Assembly (NCBI RefSeq): GCF_014077625.1
Contig: NZ_JACFXU010000013.1
Coordinates: forward strand, 186,001 to 250,000
Direction: 5' to 3'
From: Sediminihaliea albiluteola
GTDB lineage: Bacteria; Pseudomonadota; Gammaproteobacteria; Pseudomonadales; Halieaceae
Length of the DNA: 64,000 nucleotides
Part shown: positions 33,273 through 42,098 of the stretch, piece after piece
Position numbering within the stretch: position 1 is the stretch's first letter
How the letters are laid out: every line of letters starts with the position of its first letter
The notes under the pieces: model-generated
Database searches by the model: none
Seen by the model: only the letters and a program-made list of their open reading frames with translations
What the model was told of the DNA's origin: nothing
Position numbers and translations under genes: made by a program

Positions 33273-34166
33273 ATGGCAAGCTCTTTAAAGCGCTGCTTTA
33301 AAGGCATCTTGATTGCGCTGCTAGTACTGCTATTGGCTGCTGCGGCGCTGGTCTACTATGTTGGGGCTTGGCATATTTTGTTTCCCTCTAGCCAGCACGA
33401 TGTGAAGGCGCCGACTTTGCCTGTCGCTTTGGAGTCTCCGGCTATTCTGCTGTTCAGTAAAACCAACCAGTTTCGTCATAAAGAGGGCATTGTGGCGGGG
33501 CGGGCACGTCTAGCTCAGATTGCGCAAGAGCGCGGCTGGGCAGTGTTCAGTACTGAAAATGGTGCAGTATTTAACCCAGATGACCTGCAGCGTTTTGCAG
33601 CAGTAGTGTTTCTCAATGCCACCGGCGATATGCTCAGTACAGAGCAACAGCTGGCCTTTCAGCGCTGGTTAGAGCAGGGCGGTGGCTGGCTGGGGATTCA
33701 TGCTGCAGGGGATGGCTCCCATAAGGCTTGGCCTTGGTATATGGAGAATTTGATCGGCGCCAAGTTCACTGCACATATCATGGGGCCACAATTTCAAACT
33801 GCTCGGGTGCTGGTCGAGGATGAGCAACATCCGCTCATGCTGGGCCTGCCGAGCGAGTGGGAGCATGAAGAGGAATGGTATTCCTGGGAGAGCAGCCCCA
33901 GAGTGAATGGCTTTCATGTCTTGGCCACAGTGGATGAAGATAGCTACAGCCCCGTGGTCAAACTATTCAATAAAGAGCGCAGCCTGCGGATGGATGACCA
34001 CCCAGTGATTTGGTCAAATTGTGTTGGCAAGGGTCGCAGCATTTACTCTGCGCTGGGGCACAGCGCAGAGTCCTTTGATCAAAGCGAACATCGCAAGCTG
34101 CTAGAGAACGCACTAGCCTGGACTTTAGGCTTGAGCGATAGCCATTGTCCGTCGCTGCTCAATTAG
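33273..34166 (+). CDS. ThuA-like domain protein, membrane-anchored
   Basis: From ATG 33273 (297 residues, GGGGAG site) the protein has an N-terminal membrane anchor (about residues 8-32) followed by a ThuA/class-I-glutamine-amidotransferase-like fold: LLFSKTNQFRHKEGI, VVFLNATGDML, QGGGWLGIHAAGDG and EEEWYSWESSPR. ThuA-family domains were named for trehalose utilisation, and many members are of unknown activity. The HAAGD stretch takes the place of the nucleophile elbow of true amidotransferases, so no glutaminase function is expected. The anchor and orientation suggest an extracytoplasmic domain. An upstream in-frame start at 33252 is less likely. Confidence 0.87.
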   Translation: MASSLKRCFKGILIALLVLLLAAAALVYYVGAWHILFPSSQHDVKAPTLPVALESPAILLFSKTNQFRHKEGIVAGRARLAQIAQERGWAVFSTENGAVFNPDDLQRFAAVVFLNATGDMLSTEQQLAFQRWLEQGGGWLGIHAAGDGSHKAWPWYMENLIGAKFTAHIMGPQFQTARVLVEDEQHPLMLGLPSEWEHEEEWYSWESSPRVNGFHVLATVDEDSYSPVVKLFNKERSLRMDDHPVIWSNCVGKGRSIYSALGHSAESFDQSEHRKLLENALAWTLGLSDSHCPSLLN

Positions 34167-34169
34167 TCT

Positions 34170-34598
34170 TTAATCAGCACCGGCGCCGAATGGGCGGCGT
34201 TGCCCGCGACATATGACATCGGTGACTTGCTCAGTATCCATGTACTCGCGTAAGCGGCGCAGCTTGCCCTGATCAAACTCAAATAAGAAGTGGTACTGGT
34301 TTTCGTAGTCTTGACCGGAAATGTGTTCGCCGGCGCTAGTCGCTTCGACCGCAACCTTTTCACCTTCCGCAATCATGCCGTGCACCGTAAAACGCAGCCC
34401 CTTGGGGAAAATATCGTAGATGCTGGTCAACGCCTTGGTGAGTTCGGGGCCCTTAAATTCACCGGAAATCAGTGTGTTCCCCATAGTCTCGACTGCACCG
34501 TCTTCGGCGTAGACCGAAACGACCTCGTCGACTTTGCCCGCATTGAGGTCGGCAAAAAACTGCTTCACGATTGCTTTATAGTCTGTTTTATTACTCAT
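34170..34598 (-). CDS. SnoaL/NTF2-like fold protein
   Basis: A 142-residue single-domain protein of the NTF2-like superfamily, which includes ketosteroid isomerase, limonene epoxide hydrolase and polyketide cyclases. Visible marks are the N-terminal helix IVKQFFADLNAGKVDEVVSV followed by YAEDGAVE, and the later strands KVAVEATSAGEHISGQDYENQYHFLFEF with LRRLREYMDTEQV. The REYMDT segment is common in SnoaL-like proteins. The stop lies 3 nt from the stop of the convergent ThuA-like gene. The precise reaction cannot be read from the sequence. Confidence 0.86.
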   Translation of the reverse strand: MSNKTDYKAIVKQFFADLNAGKVDEVVSVYAEDGAVETMGNTLISGEFKGPELTKALTSIYDIFPKGLRFTVHGMIAEGEKVAVEATSAGEHISGQDYENQYHFLFEFDQGKLRRLREYMDTEQVTDVICRGQRRPFGAGAD

Positions 34599-34803
34599 CG
34601 CTTATAGTGCCTCGGTCATGTTCTGCGTTGGTGTTGATTCTCTCGCATGATAGACGGATGAGATTTGACTGCCACACTGAGGAGTTCAGCATACTGAGCC
34701 GAATGACTAGATCTGCGGTTTTTTAGTTTTATTGCCGGCAGAGGGCTTATCAATTGAACTAAGTCGATGAGCTGATCTGCATCTTAGGGAGTGAAGGTGC
34801 TTA

Positions 34804-36621
34804 CTAGGTGACTGGCTCGGCAAGGTGCGCGTGAATGACATTGAGGAATTCAGCGCCGTATTTATCGAGCTTGCGCTCTCCGATACCACTGATTTGGGCC
34901 ATTTCAGCCAAGTTTTGGGGTAGGAATTGGCACATTTCTTTCAAACTTCGATCATGCAAGATGATGTAAGGGGGAATCCCTTGTTCTTCGGCGAGCTCTC
35001 GGCGGCACTCGCGCAGGGCCTCCCAAAGCGCGACATCGATATCATCGGGCAGCGCTTGTTTGGTTTGTTTACGAGCGGGGGCCTGTACTGGGTCGCGGCG
35101 TAGATCGAGCGATTCTTCCCCGCGTAGCAGAGGACGGCACTTATCTTGTAGACGCAGCGCGTTATAGCGCTCCATATCAACGCTTAGATAGCCCCTAGCG
35201 ACAAGTTGCCGAAATACTGAGCGCCATTGATTGGCGTCTAGTTTCTTGCCGATACCGTAAGTGCTGAGCTGGTCGTGCCCAAGCTGCGTTATGCGTTCGT
35301 TTTCGACGCCGCGGAGCACATCAATTAAGTGGTTAACACCAAAGCGCTGGCCGCTGCGATAAGCAGTGCTGAGGGCCATCTGAGCTGCCTCGGTACCGTC
35401 CCAAGTTGCTACCGGGTTCAGGCAGCTGTCGCAGTTGCCACAGTTTTGCGTCAAGCTGTCACCAAAGTAATGTAGCAGTGCCTGACGGCGGCAACTGGTG
35501 ATTTCGCAGAGCCCGAGCATGGCATTGAGGCGCTGTTGTTCCGCGCGCTTGTGTTCTTCACTGCCCTGAGAGTTGTCCATCATTTGCCGTAGCTTGATCA
35601 CGTCTTGCAAGCCGTAGATCATCCAGGCATTAGCCGGCTGGCCATCACGGCCGGCGCGGCCAGTTTCCTGATAGTAAGACTCCACCGTCTTAGGTAGGTC
35701 TAGGTGTGCCACAAAGCGCACATCGGGTTTATCGATACCCATCCCGAAGGCTATCGTGGCAACCATGATGATGCCTTCTTCGCGCAGAAAGCGAGACTGG
35801 TGGGTGGCTCGAAGTTTTGCATCCAGGCCTGCGTGATAAGGCAGCGCGTTAAAACCTTGGGTATTTAGCCAGGCGGCGATGTCCTCGGTTTTTTTGCGCG
35901 ATAGACAATAGATAATGCCTGCGTCTTTGGGGTGTTCGTTCTTTAAAAAGCGCAAGAGTTGCTGCCGCGGGTTGTGCTTTAGAGCAATACGGTAGCAAAT
36001 ATTGGGTCGATCAAAGCCTGCAATAAACTGTTTAGCGTCTGCTAAATCCAGCCTTTGGATGATTTCCTGTCGAGTGCGGGCATCGGCGGTCGCGGTGAGT
36101 GCAATGCGTGGGATCTGTGGAAAACGCTGATGCAAAATAGACAGTTGTAGATAATCAGCTCTAAAGTCGTGACCCCACTGGGAGACGCAGTGTGCCTCAT
36201 CAATAGCGAATAAGGCAATTTTGCTTTGTTCTAAGAGCGTCAGTGTGCGCTCTTGTATTAGGCGCTCCGGGGCGACGTAGAGCAGGTCTAGCTCACCCGT
36301 CAGCAGTGCTCGTTCTACCCGGTAGGCTTCATCTGCCGGCAGAGTGGAGTTGAGGTAGCTGGCGCGAACCCCCAGCTGTTGTAAGGCATCGACCTGGTCT
36401 TGCATTAGGGCGATTAAAGGGGATACCACGATGCCACAGCCCTCGCGAACTAGCGCGGGCACCTGGTAACACAATGATTTTCCGCCACCGGTTGGCATCA
36501 ACACGAGAGTATCGTGGCCAGCGATCAGCCCCTCGATGATCTCCTCTTGTTGCAGGCGAAAATCGCTGTAGCCAAATACGGTTTGTAGGGTGTCGAGAGC
36601 GGGGGAGAGCTGGGTAGTCAT
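34804..36621 (-). CDS. recQ: ATP-dependent DNA helicase RecQ
   Basis: A 3'-5' superfamily-2 helicase used in recombination and fork repair. The 605-residue protein has [12 protein letters not shown], Walker A TGGGKS at residues 44-49, the DEAH box in [15 protein letters not shown] and motif VI in [10 protein letters not shown]. The RecQ-C zinc site includes the cysteines in CEITSCRRQ and CGNCDSC. It ends with an HRDC domain ([23 protein letters not shown]). This is the full-length E. coli-like form. The gene stands alone, 204 nt from the NTF2-like gene. Confidence 0.97.
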   Translation of the reverse strand: MTTQLSPALDTLQTVFGYSDFRLQQEEIIEGLIAGHDTLVLMPTGGGKSLCYQVPALVREGCGIVVSPLIALMQDQVDALQQLGVRASYLNSTLPADEAYRVERALLTGELDLLYVAPERLIQERTLTLLEQSKIALFAIDEAHCVSQWGHDFRADYLQLSILHQRFPQIPRIALTATADARTRQEIIQRLDLADAKQFIAGFDRPNICYRIALKHNPRQQLLRFLKNEHPKDAGIIYCLSRKKTEDIAAWLNTQGFNALPYHAGLDAKLRATHQSRFLREEGIIMVATIAFGMGIDKPDVRFVAHLDLPKTVESYYQETGRAGRDGQPANAWMIYGLQDVIKLRQMMDNSQGSEEHKRAEQQRLNAMLGLCEITSCRRQALLHYFGDSLTQNCGNCDSCLNPVATWDGTEAAQMALSTAYRSGQRFGVNHLIDVLRGVENERITQLGHDQLSTYGIGKKLDANQWRSVFRQLVARGYLSVDMERYNALRLQDKCRPLLRGEESLDLRRDPVQAPARKQTKQALPDDIDVALWEALRECRRELAEEQGIPPYIILHDRSLKEMCQFLPQNLAEMAQISGIGERKLDKYGAEFLNVIHAHLAEPVT

Positions 36622-36701
36622 GGCGGGCAGTATACCGGAGCTGAGAGCTCAGGGCGCCCGCCATAAACATTCATTTATCTCCCCAAGAGGAAAAGCTGAT
36701 A

Positions 36702-38174
36702 TTAGCTGGCGTATAAAGCCGCAATAATTTCATTGCGCAGTTGTCTGGGGTCGATCACGCGGTCGAAGGCCATCGCATCGGCGGGTATCCAAGCTCCGGC
36801 CTGCAGGCTTTCCATTTGCTGGGCTTCGGCCTGATCCGCACCGCTAGCAGCAGCTCCCCCTAAAGCCGGTACGCCGCCTAAGCTAACGCAGGGCAGTGCT
36901 AGGCTAGCCACCTGGTGATCAAAGGGGTTCATGCCCATCACCGAACTGCCAAAGCCGAAGGCTTTACGCAGAGTGACCACGACCTTTTTACTGCGACAGG
37001 CCCGCTGCGCACGAAACATCCGGCCGGCTGCTTTTAGTACCCCGGCTTTCTCTGATGCTGGCCCAGGCATGACGCCGGGGTTGTCGACTAGGCTAACCAG
37101 CGGCAAGCCAAAGGCAGCGGCCACTTCCAAAAAGTGGCTCGCTTTGTCGGCAGCCTCGGTAGTGATGGCTCCCGCTTGGACTGCCGGTTGGTTGGCCAAG
37201 ATCAGGCAGGGCATACCGCCAATGCGCGCTAAAGCCGTGATGATATTGCTGCCATAGAGCGGCTGGAGCTCCAATAGGCTGCCACTATCCACGGTGCGCT
37301 CTAGTACCGCATGCATGTTGTAACTCAACTGCGGTGCAGGCGGTATAATATCCAGTAAATCATCGATCTCGCGCGCTGCAGCTTCACTGGCATTGGCGTC
37401 AATGGGCAGTGGGTCACCGGCGCGTTTTGGTAAGTAGCTGAGAAAGCGCCGTGCCAAGCTGAGGCAGTCTTCGTCGCTGTCAGCCATATTATGTCCCACG
37501 CCACTAGTGGCGCAGTGCATGCTTGCGCTGCCAAGCTGCTCAGGGCTGAGTTCTTGCCCCAGAGCCGCAGCTACTAAGGGGGGGCCGGCACTGAACATAC
37601 TGGCATTGCGCGACATAATAATCAGGTCGGCGAACATACCGGTCAGTGCACCGTGACCCGCAGAGCTGCCCATCACGACTGTGACGACTGGTACCTGGCC
37701 TTTTAAGTCGGCCACTAACTGCAGGTCTCCAGGCGCGTGTGGATAGCGTTCAGACTGGTTGCTAGCGCGCTCACCAGCGCCGTCTAACAGGAGGACTAAG
37801 GGTAATTTTTGTTCGAGTGCTAAACGCACCATGCGGGCGCGTTTCGCGGCGTTGGGGTGACCGATGGAGCCACCTTTTACGGTAAAATCCTCGGCTAAAA
37901 TAACAGCGCTTGCACCGTCGATTCGACCGATCCCCGCAACGAGTGCATCAGCTGGTACGCTGGCAGCGCCAGCTGGGTGACAGCCACCGGCTAAGGCGCC
38001 GTATTCAGTAAAACTGTCGGGGTCACAAAGCTGCTCGATACGCTCCCTTGCGGTTAGGCGTTGACGCTGATGCTGTCGCGCAATACGTTCTTCACCGCCC
38101 ATGCTTTGAGCGCTGGTCTGACGCTCATGAAGTTGGCCCAGTAGGGCTTGCCACGCTGTTCGATTGTCTACCAC
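36702..38174 (-). CDS. Acyl-CoA carboxylase carboxyltransferase (beta-type) subunit
   Basis: A 490-residue carboxyltransferase of the acetyl/propionyl/methylcrotonyl-CoA carboxylase family, with both crotonase-like halves in one chain. The N-half has RLTARERIEQLCDPDSF, EDFTVKGGSIG and GSSAGHGAL. The C-half has VDNPGVMPG, a KKVVVTLRKAFGFGSSVMG-like block and GGVPALGGAA. The C-half oxyanion loop normally reads RKAYGGA or similar; here it is RKAFGFGSSVMG. The partner biotin carboxylase/biotinyl subunit is not adjacent. The start is GTG 38174. The acyl-CoA substrate cannot be decided from the sequence; the protein is a little shorter than typical propionyl-CoA carboxylase beta chains. Confidence 0.88.
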   Translation of the reverse strand: MVDNRTAWQALLGQLHERQTSAQSMGGEERIARQHQRQRLTARERIEQLCDPDSFTEYGALAGGCHPAGAASVPADALVAGIGRIDGASAVILAEDFTVKGGSIGHPNAAKRARMVRLALEQKLPLVLLLDGAGERASNQSERYPHAPGDLQLVADLKGQVPVVTVVMGSSAGHGALTGMFADLIIMSRNASMFSAGPPLVAAALGQELSPEQLGSASMHCATSGVGHNMADSDEDCLSLARRFLSYLPKRAGDPLPIDANASEAAAREIDDLLDIIPPAPQLSYNMHAVLERTVDSGSLLELQPLYGSNIITALARIGGMPCLILANQPAVQAGAITTEAADKASHFLEVAAAFGLPLVSLVDNPGVMPGPASEKAGVLKAAGRMFRAQRACRSKKVVVTLRKAFGFGSSVMGMNPFDHQVASLALPCVSLGGVPALGGAAASGADQAEAQQMESLQAGAWIPADAMAFDRVIDPRQLRNEIIAALYAS

Positions 38175-38287
38175 TGATAGTGCCTGCTATCTCTCTAGTT
38201 ATTGATAGCAGGACGTTACGGTAAGTTATGCCGGAGGACAACGCCAGCAGCGTGGCAGGGGTCTAGTATATTGTGAGCTGTGAGGGT

Positions 38288-39799
38288 TTATGTCAGCTCG
38301 GCTGCTACTTGTGCCCTGTTTTGGGCTGGAGCCTCTAAGCCAAAGGCCTGCCAGTCGGGCTCAGACATCAGCTCTACGAAGTGTGAAAAATTCCAGGGCC
38401 AGCTGGCGGGAATACCGTTTTTATCCAAGTACCAACTTACGCAGCCCCCTTTAAACCACACGGTTTCTTTTGCTGCGGCTACGCGTTTTGACTCGTAGCT
38501 ATTCATCACTTCATGGCTCGGAGCGATCTCCCTGCAATCGCCGCTGCGTAAACGCGCCAGAAGTTGCTCAATGTAGTGCCATTGATGCTCGGCAATATCG
38601 ATTAGAGAGAAGTTGCCAATTGGGCCGCAGGGGCCGTTGAGCATAAATAAGTTGGGGAAGTCTGGCATGGAGATGGCGAGATAGGCCTTGGGGTGGTCCT
38701 GCCAAAAGTCCTCGAGGTCGGCGCCGTTGCGACCAGTAATAGTCATTGGTCGCATAAAGCAGTCGGCGTGGAAGCCGGTGGCGAAAACGATGACATCTAG
38801 CTCGTGCAGTTGACCATCGCGAGTGCGTATCCCCTGGGGCTCAATCCGCTCAATGCCATCAGTCAGCAACTCGGAGTTAGGGTGCTGAATGGCTTGATAG
38901 TAGTCCGGCGAAAAGATTAGGCGCTTACATAGCGGAGTGTGATCGGGGCGCAGGCGCTCGCGCAACTCTGGATCCTTCACGCTCTGCTCGAGATTGTTCA
39001 AGCAGGCCTCGGCCAGTTGCTTGGCGCCCTCAGACTCCTGATCGGTAATAGCTTGGGTATATTGTTCCACCGAGGCCTTGTAAAGCTCGGTCTGCATGGC
39101 TTCTTCGAGTGCCGCAGGGTCTTGGAAGGCAGCGCGCTCTTGTTCAGAGAAATAGCCGTTTTCGACCGGCATAATCCACTGCGCCGTGCGTTGAAAATGC
39201 TTTAATTTGGCCACTTTCCCAGCCAGTGCAGAGACAATTTGCACGCCGGTTGAGCCATTGCCGATGATCCCGATGCGCTTGCCTTCCAGTGCCACTGAAT
39301 GATCCCAGCGGGCACTGTGGAAAATGTCCCCAGTGAAGCTATCAGCGCCTTCAATCTTGGGGTAACTGGGCTTGTGCAGCACGCCAGTGGCTGCAATCAG
39401 GACATCGGCGATATCACTGTGGCCACTGTCGAAGTCTAGGTACCAGCGGCCATCTTTGAACTTAGCGGCGGTGGCTTCTTGCTTAAACTGGATGATCTCA
39501 TTGACAGCGTATTTGGCTGCAGTGCGCTCAAAGTACTGCTGGATTTCAGCGCCGGGAGGCAGGTGCCGTGTCCAGTCTGGGTTGCGTTCAAATGAGTAAG
39601 TGTAGTGGTGGGAGGGCACATCACAGGTCAGACCCGGATAGGTGTTTTCACGCCAGGTGCCGCCCACCCGATCGGCCTTTTCGTAGATGGCGATATTGCG
39701 ATAGCCCTGCTTCATTAAGTTAATGCCAGCTAGGATGCCGGCCATGCCTGCACCGAGAACGACCACGCGTAAATCACGCTCAGTAGTGGTATCTGTCAT
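38288..39799 (-). CDS. Flavin-containing Baeyer-Villiger-type monooxygenase
   Basis: A 503-residue NAD(P)H-dependent flavoenzyme. Counting from ATG 39799, the FAD site GAGMAG is at 16-21, followed by EKADRVGGTWRENTYPGL with the Baeyer-Villiger-like active-site stretch. The type-I Baeyer-Villiger fingerprint FxGxxxHxxxW is intact as FTGDIFHSARW (155-165). The NADPH-binding Rossmann motif GNGSTG is at 180-185. Such enzymes insert oxygen next to a ketone, giving an ester or lactone. The in-frame TTG at 39814 lies inside the GGAG ribosome site and is rejected. It is divergent from an AraC regulator, with a direct repeat between them that could be the operator. Confidence 0.93.
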   Translation of the reverse strand: MTDTTTERDLRVVVLGAGMAGILAGINLMKQGYRNIAIYEKADRVGGTWRENTYPGLTCDVPSHHYTYSFERNPDWTRHLPPGAEIQQYFERTAAKYAVNEIIQFKQEATAAKFKDGRWYLDFDSGHSDIADVLIAATGVLHKPSYPKIEGADSFTGDIFHSARWDHSVALEGKRIGIIGNGSTGVQIVSALAGKVAKLKHFQRTAQWIMPVENGYFSEQERAAFQDPAALEEAMQTELYKASVEQYTQAITDQESEGAKQLAEACLNNLEQSVKDPELRERLRPDHTPLCKRLIFSPDYYQAIQHPNSELLTDGIERIEPQGIRTRDGQLHELDVIVFATGFHADCFMRPMTITGRNGADLEDFWQDHPKAYLAISMPDFPNLFMLNGPCGPIGNFSLIDIAEHQWHYIEQLLARLRSGDCREIAPSHEVMNSYESKRVAAAKETVWFKGGCVSWYLDKNGIPASWPWNFSHFVELMSEPDWQAFGLEAPAQNRAQVAAELT

Positions 39800-39867
39800 T
39801 TCGACTTGCTCCAAAGGTAAAAGTAATAGCCTCAGCTTAGCGCTTGCCTAGTAAACAAGGCATAACT

Positions 39868-39899
39868 TAAGTGATCAACTATAACTACATAAGTGCTCA
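39868..39899. promoter_or_regulatory. 22-bp-spaced direct repeat, candidate AraC-type operator
   Basis: TAAGTGATCA (39868-39877) and TAAGTGCTCA (39890-39899) are nearly identical, in the same orientation and 22 bp apart centre to centre, about two helical turns. They lie between the divergent monooxygenase and AraC-regulator starts (68 nt and 43 nt away). Direct repeats at about this spacing are typical targets of AraC-family proteins. The binding itself is inferred. Confidence 0.62.
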
Positions 39900-39941
39900 G
39901 CAATTGCTATGCTATTAGTTCCTTTATCCTAGGAGATCAGA

Positions 39942-40940
39942 ATGACGCAGCCTGCGCTTCAGACAGAGCTGTTGGCCTCATTTGAGCCACTGCTTGGGCT
40001 ACTTCGTGATGAGTTAGTGGCGGCTGATATCGCGCCACCAGCTGGGCCACCACAGAATTTAGCAGCCTTCACTCGCTGGTACCTCGATGCAGTTCAGTTA
40101 CTCGAGCAGCAAGTGACTCGCGACGAAGGTGAAGCATCGATGGCTAGGGATGCGGTTGAGATGATGTGTCGCAGCGCCCTAACTGCCCCGGACTTGGCTT
40201 CGGCGATTGATATATGCTGCCGCTTTAGCGCCATGCTTTATCCTCGTGCCGGTCAATTGAGCTTGTTGATTAAGGGCGATACAGCGCTGCTGCAACTTGA
40301 CTCTCTGCGCCTGCGAACAACTACCGCAAGTAGCTTGGTGGACATTACCGGTTTGTTTGCTTATCGGCAGTTATTACAGTGGCTGTCAGGGCGGGAGCTG
40401 CCCCTGCAGCAGGTGTTTATCGGCCCGATTGTGAGAGAGAACGTACTGCCATTTCTCAAGTTGTTTCGGGCACCTGTATTGTCCGGTGGCGAGCACTATG
40501 CATTGGTTTTTGATCGCAGGGCTATGAGCTGGCCCTGTGTGCGCAGTGGCAGTGAATTCCCCGCATTTTTTCAGGGCTTTCCCTGCGCGGTCTTTGGCCT
40601 GCACAGCGGGGATTTGAGCGAGCAGGTAAGCGCTTTGCTGAGCGCCGCTTTGGAGCGTGGCCGTGGCTTGCCCACGCAAGCTGAGATCGCCGCTACTTTA
40701 GAGATACCGCTATCCACCCTGCGCCGCCGCTTGCGTGAACGCGGCAGCAGTTTTCGCCTGCTGCGTGAGCAGTGTTTGAAGGAGGCTGCCACTAAGCTCT
40801 TACAGCGCCGGGAGTTGAGCGTCGGGCAGGTTGCTAGTCACTTGGGCTTTAGTGATAGCGCTGCCTTTCGGCGCGCCTTTCACCAGTGGTTTGCCTGCGC
40901 ACCGCTGAAGTGGCGGCAAGCTCAGCAGTTAGCAGAGTAA
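39942..40940 (+). CDS. AraC-family transcriptional regulator (arabinose-binding-type N domain)
   Basis: A 332-residue regulator. The N-terminal 200 or so residues fit the arabinose-binding-type domain of VirS/OruR-like regulators. The C-terminal double helix-turn-helix is clear: EIAATLEIPLSTLRRRLRE then SVGQVASHLGFSDSAAFRRAF and FACAPLKWR. An AGGAGA site precedes ATG 39942. It is divergent from the Baeyer-Villiger monooxygenase, the same arrangement as Mycobacterium virS-mymA, so it most likely activates that gene in response to a small ligand. The ligand is unknown. Confidence 0.92.
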   Translation: MTQPALQTELLASFEPLLGLLRDELVAADIAPPAGPPQNLAAFTRWYLDAVQLLEQQVTRDEGEASMARDAVEMMCRSALTAPDLASAIDICCRFSAMLYPRAGQLSLLIKGDTALLQLDSLRLRTTTASSLVDITGLFAYRQLLQWLSGRELPLQQVFIGPIVRENVLPFLKLFRAPVLSGGEHYALVFDRRAMSWPCVRSGSEFPAFFQGFPCAVFGLHSGDLSEQVSALLSAALERGRGLPTQAEIAATLEIPLSTLRRRLRERGSSFRLLREQCLKEAATKLLQRRELSVGQVASHLGFSDSAAFRRAFHQWFACAPLKWRQAQQLAE

Positions 40941-41027
40941 TGACATTCTCTTGGCTGCCAGAGTTGGGGTTTATTTCACAAAACAGGCCATCCTTGGGGG
41001 AGTCGGTACTTTTCCACTAATTAGGCA

Positions 41028-41055
41028 TTGACGAAGCTGTTGATGCCTTTATACT
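41028..41055 (+). promoter_or_regulatory. Sigma-70 promoter of the cold-shock gene
   Basis: TTGACG (41028-41033) and TATACT (41050-41055) are separated by 16 bp, close to consensus. Transcription would begin near 41062, giving a leader of about 148 nt before the cold-shock ATG at 41210. That length is typical of the structured, temperature-responsive cspA leader. Confidence 0.72.
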
Positions 41056-41209
41056 GAACAGGCTTGAAAGTTTTGATCTATTTATGCATTCCCGAACGAA
41101 GTCTCGCTGTTAGTACCTCGCCTGCTATTCATAAGTAACTGCAATACTCTCCAAGCTAAACCCGCCTTTGACAGGGCAATCATTATTTTTGAAATATCAG
41201 GAAGTTATT

Positions 41210-41416
41210 ATGTCTACCAGCACCGGCACCGTTAAGTGGTTTAACGAAACTAAAGGCTTCGGCTTTATTGAGCAAGAATCAGGTCCAGACGTTTTTGCCC
41301 ACTTCAGCGCCATCAGCGGCTCTGGCTTTAAAACTCTGGTCGAAGGCCAGAAAGTTGAGTTCACTGTAACTCAAGGCCAAAAAGGTCCTCAGGCAGAAAA
41401 CATCGTAGTCGTATAA
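41210..41416 (+). CDS. Cold-shock protein, CspA family
   Basis: A 68-residue single-stranded nucleic-acid-binding protein (OB-fold). RNP1 is KGFGFIEQE and RNP2 is VFAHFSAI; the start [16 protein letters not shown] is the classic signature. It acts as an RNA chaperone and transcription antiterminator. ATG 41210 has a CAGGAAG site, and the upstream in-frame codon at 41168 lies inside the predicted long leader. It is flanked by a strong promoter and a 13-bp terminator, so it is a single-gene unit. Confidence 0.96.
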   Translation: MSTSTGTVKWFNETKGFGFIEQESGPDVFAHFSAISGSGFKTLVEGQKVEFTVTQGQKGPQAENIVVV

Positions 41417-41440
41417 TTCGACACCGTTTTCTCCTCGAGC

Positions 41441-41476
41441 AAAAGCCGGCGATATTTATCGCCGGCTTTTCTTTTT
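41441..41476 (+). terminator. Rho-independent terminator of the cold-shock gene
   Basis: A perfect 13-bp stem (AAAAGCCGGCGAT 41441-41453 with its complement 41458-41470) has a 4-nt loop ATTT. It is followed by CTTTTTC. It lies 25 nt after the cold-shock stop. Confidence 0.93.
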
Positions 41477-41577
41477 CCCCAGCCGGCTGCTCTAGCCCAT
41501 TGGGCGCCAGTCAGGCATCTCTTACACATTTCTATTTAGCGTTTCGCACGCTGATCTTTTCCTAACAGGAGCCTCCT

Positions 41578-42048
41578 ATGTCCTTGCTTATTGGCGATAA
41601 TGCCGTTGTTAGCCTTCACTACAAACTGTCCGATGCCCAGGGCAACGAAATTGAAAATTCCGCTGGTGCCGAGCCGTTGAAATACCTTCATGGCGCCGGT
41701 AATCTCATTATCGGTTTGGAAAACGCTTTAGTTGGCAAGGCCAGCGGTGCTCAAGTGAGTGTTGCCGTGCCGGCTGAAGAAGCCTATGGCGAAATACAAG
41801 CTGAGCTTATTCAACAAGTTGAGCGCAGCATGTTTCAAGGTATCGATACCATTGAGCCGGGTATGGCTTTTCAATCTGAAGCACCCGACGGCAGCGTACA
41901 GCGCATTGTGGTCAGGGATGTTGAAGGTGACACTGTCACAATTGATGCCAATCACCCTTTAGCAGGCGAGACCCTGCATTTTGATGTAGAAGTGCTTGAA
42001 GTTCGCAACGCCACAGAAGAAGAAATTGCTCACGGCCACGCGCACTAA
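41578..42048 (+). CDS. SlyD-like FKBP-type peptidyl-prolyl isomerase
   Basis: A 156-residue cytosolic prolyl isomerase and chaperone. The FKBP part begins GDNAVVSLHYKLSDAQGNEIE, has the YLHGAGNLIIGLENALVG segment of SlyD/SlpA proteins, then the inserted IF (insert-in-flap) chaperone domain (about residues 65-125). It returns to the FKBP core at NHPLAGETLHFDVEVLEVR. SlyD of E. coli has a long metal-binding His/Cys tail; here the tail is reduced to HGHAH, so strong nickel binding is not expected. An AGGAGC site precedes ATG 41578. It is followed 50 nt later by the SMP-30-like gene. Confidence 0.93.
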   Translation: MSLLIGDNAVVSLHYKLSDAQGNEIENSAGAEPLKYLHGAGNLIIGLENALVGKASGAQVSVAVPAEEAYGEIQAELIQQVERSMFQGIDTIEPGMAFQSEAPDGSVQRIVVRDVEGDTVTIDANHPLAGETLHFDVEVLEVRNATEEEIAHGHAH

Positions 42049-42098
42049 CAAGCTGAGCTTGGCCCCGTCGGTCTAGGAAACTCATCGAGGACTGAAGA

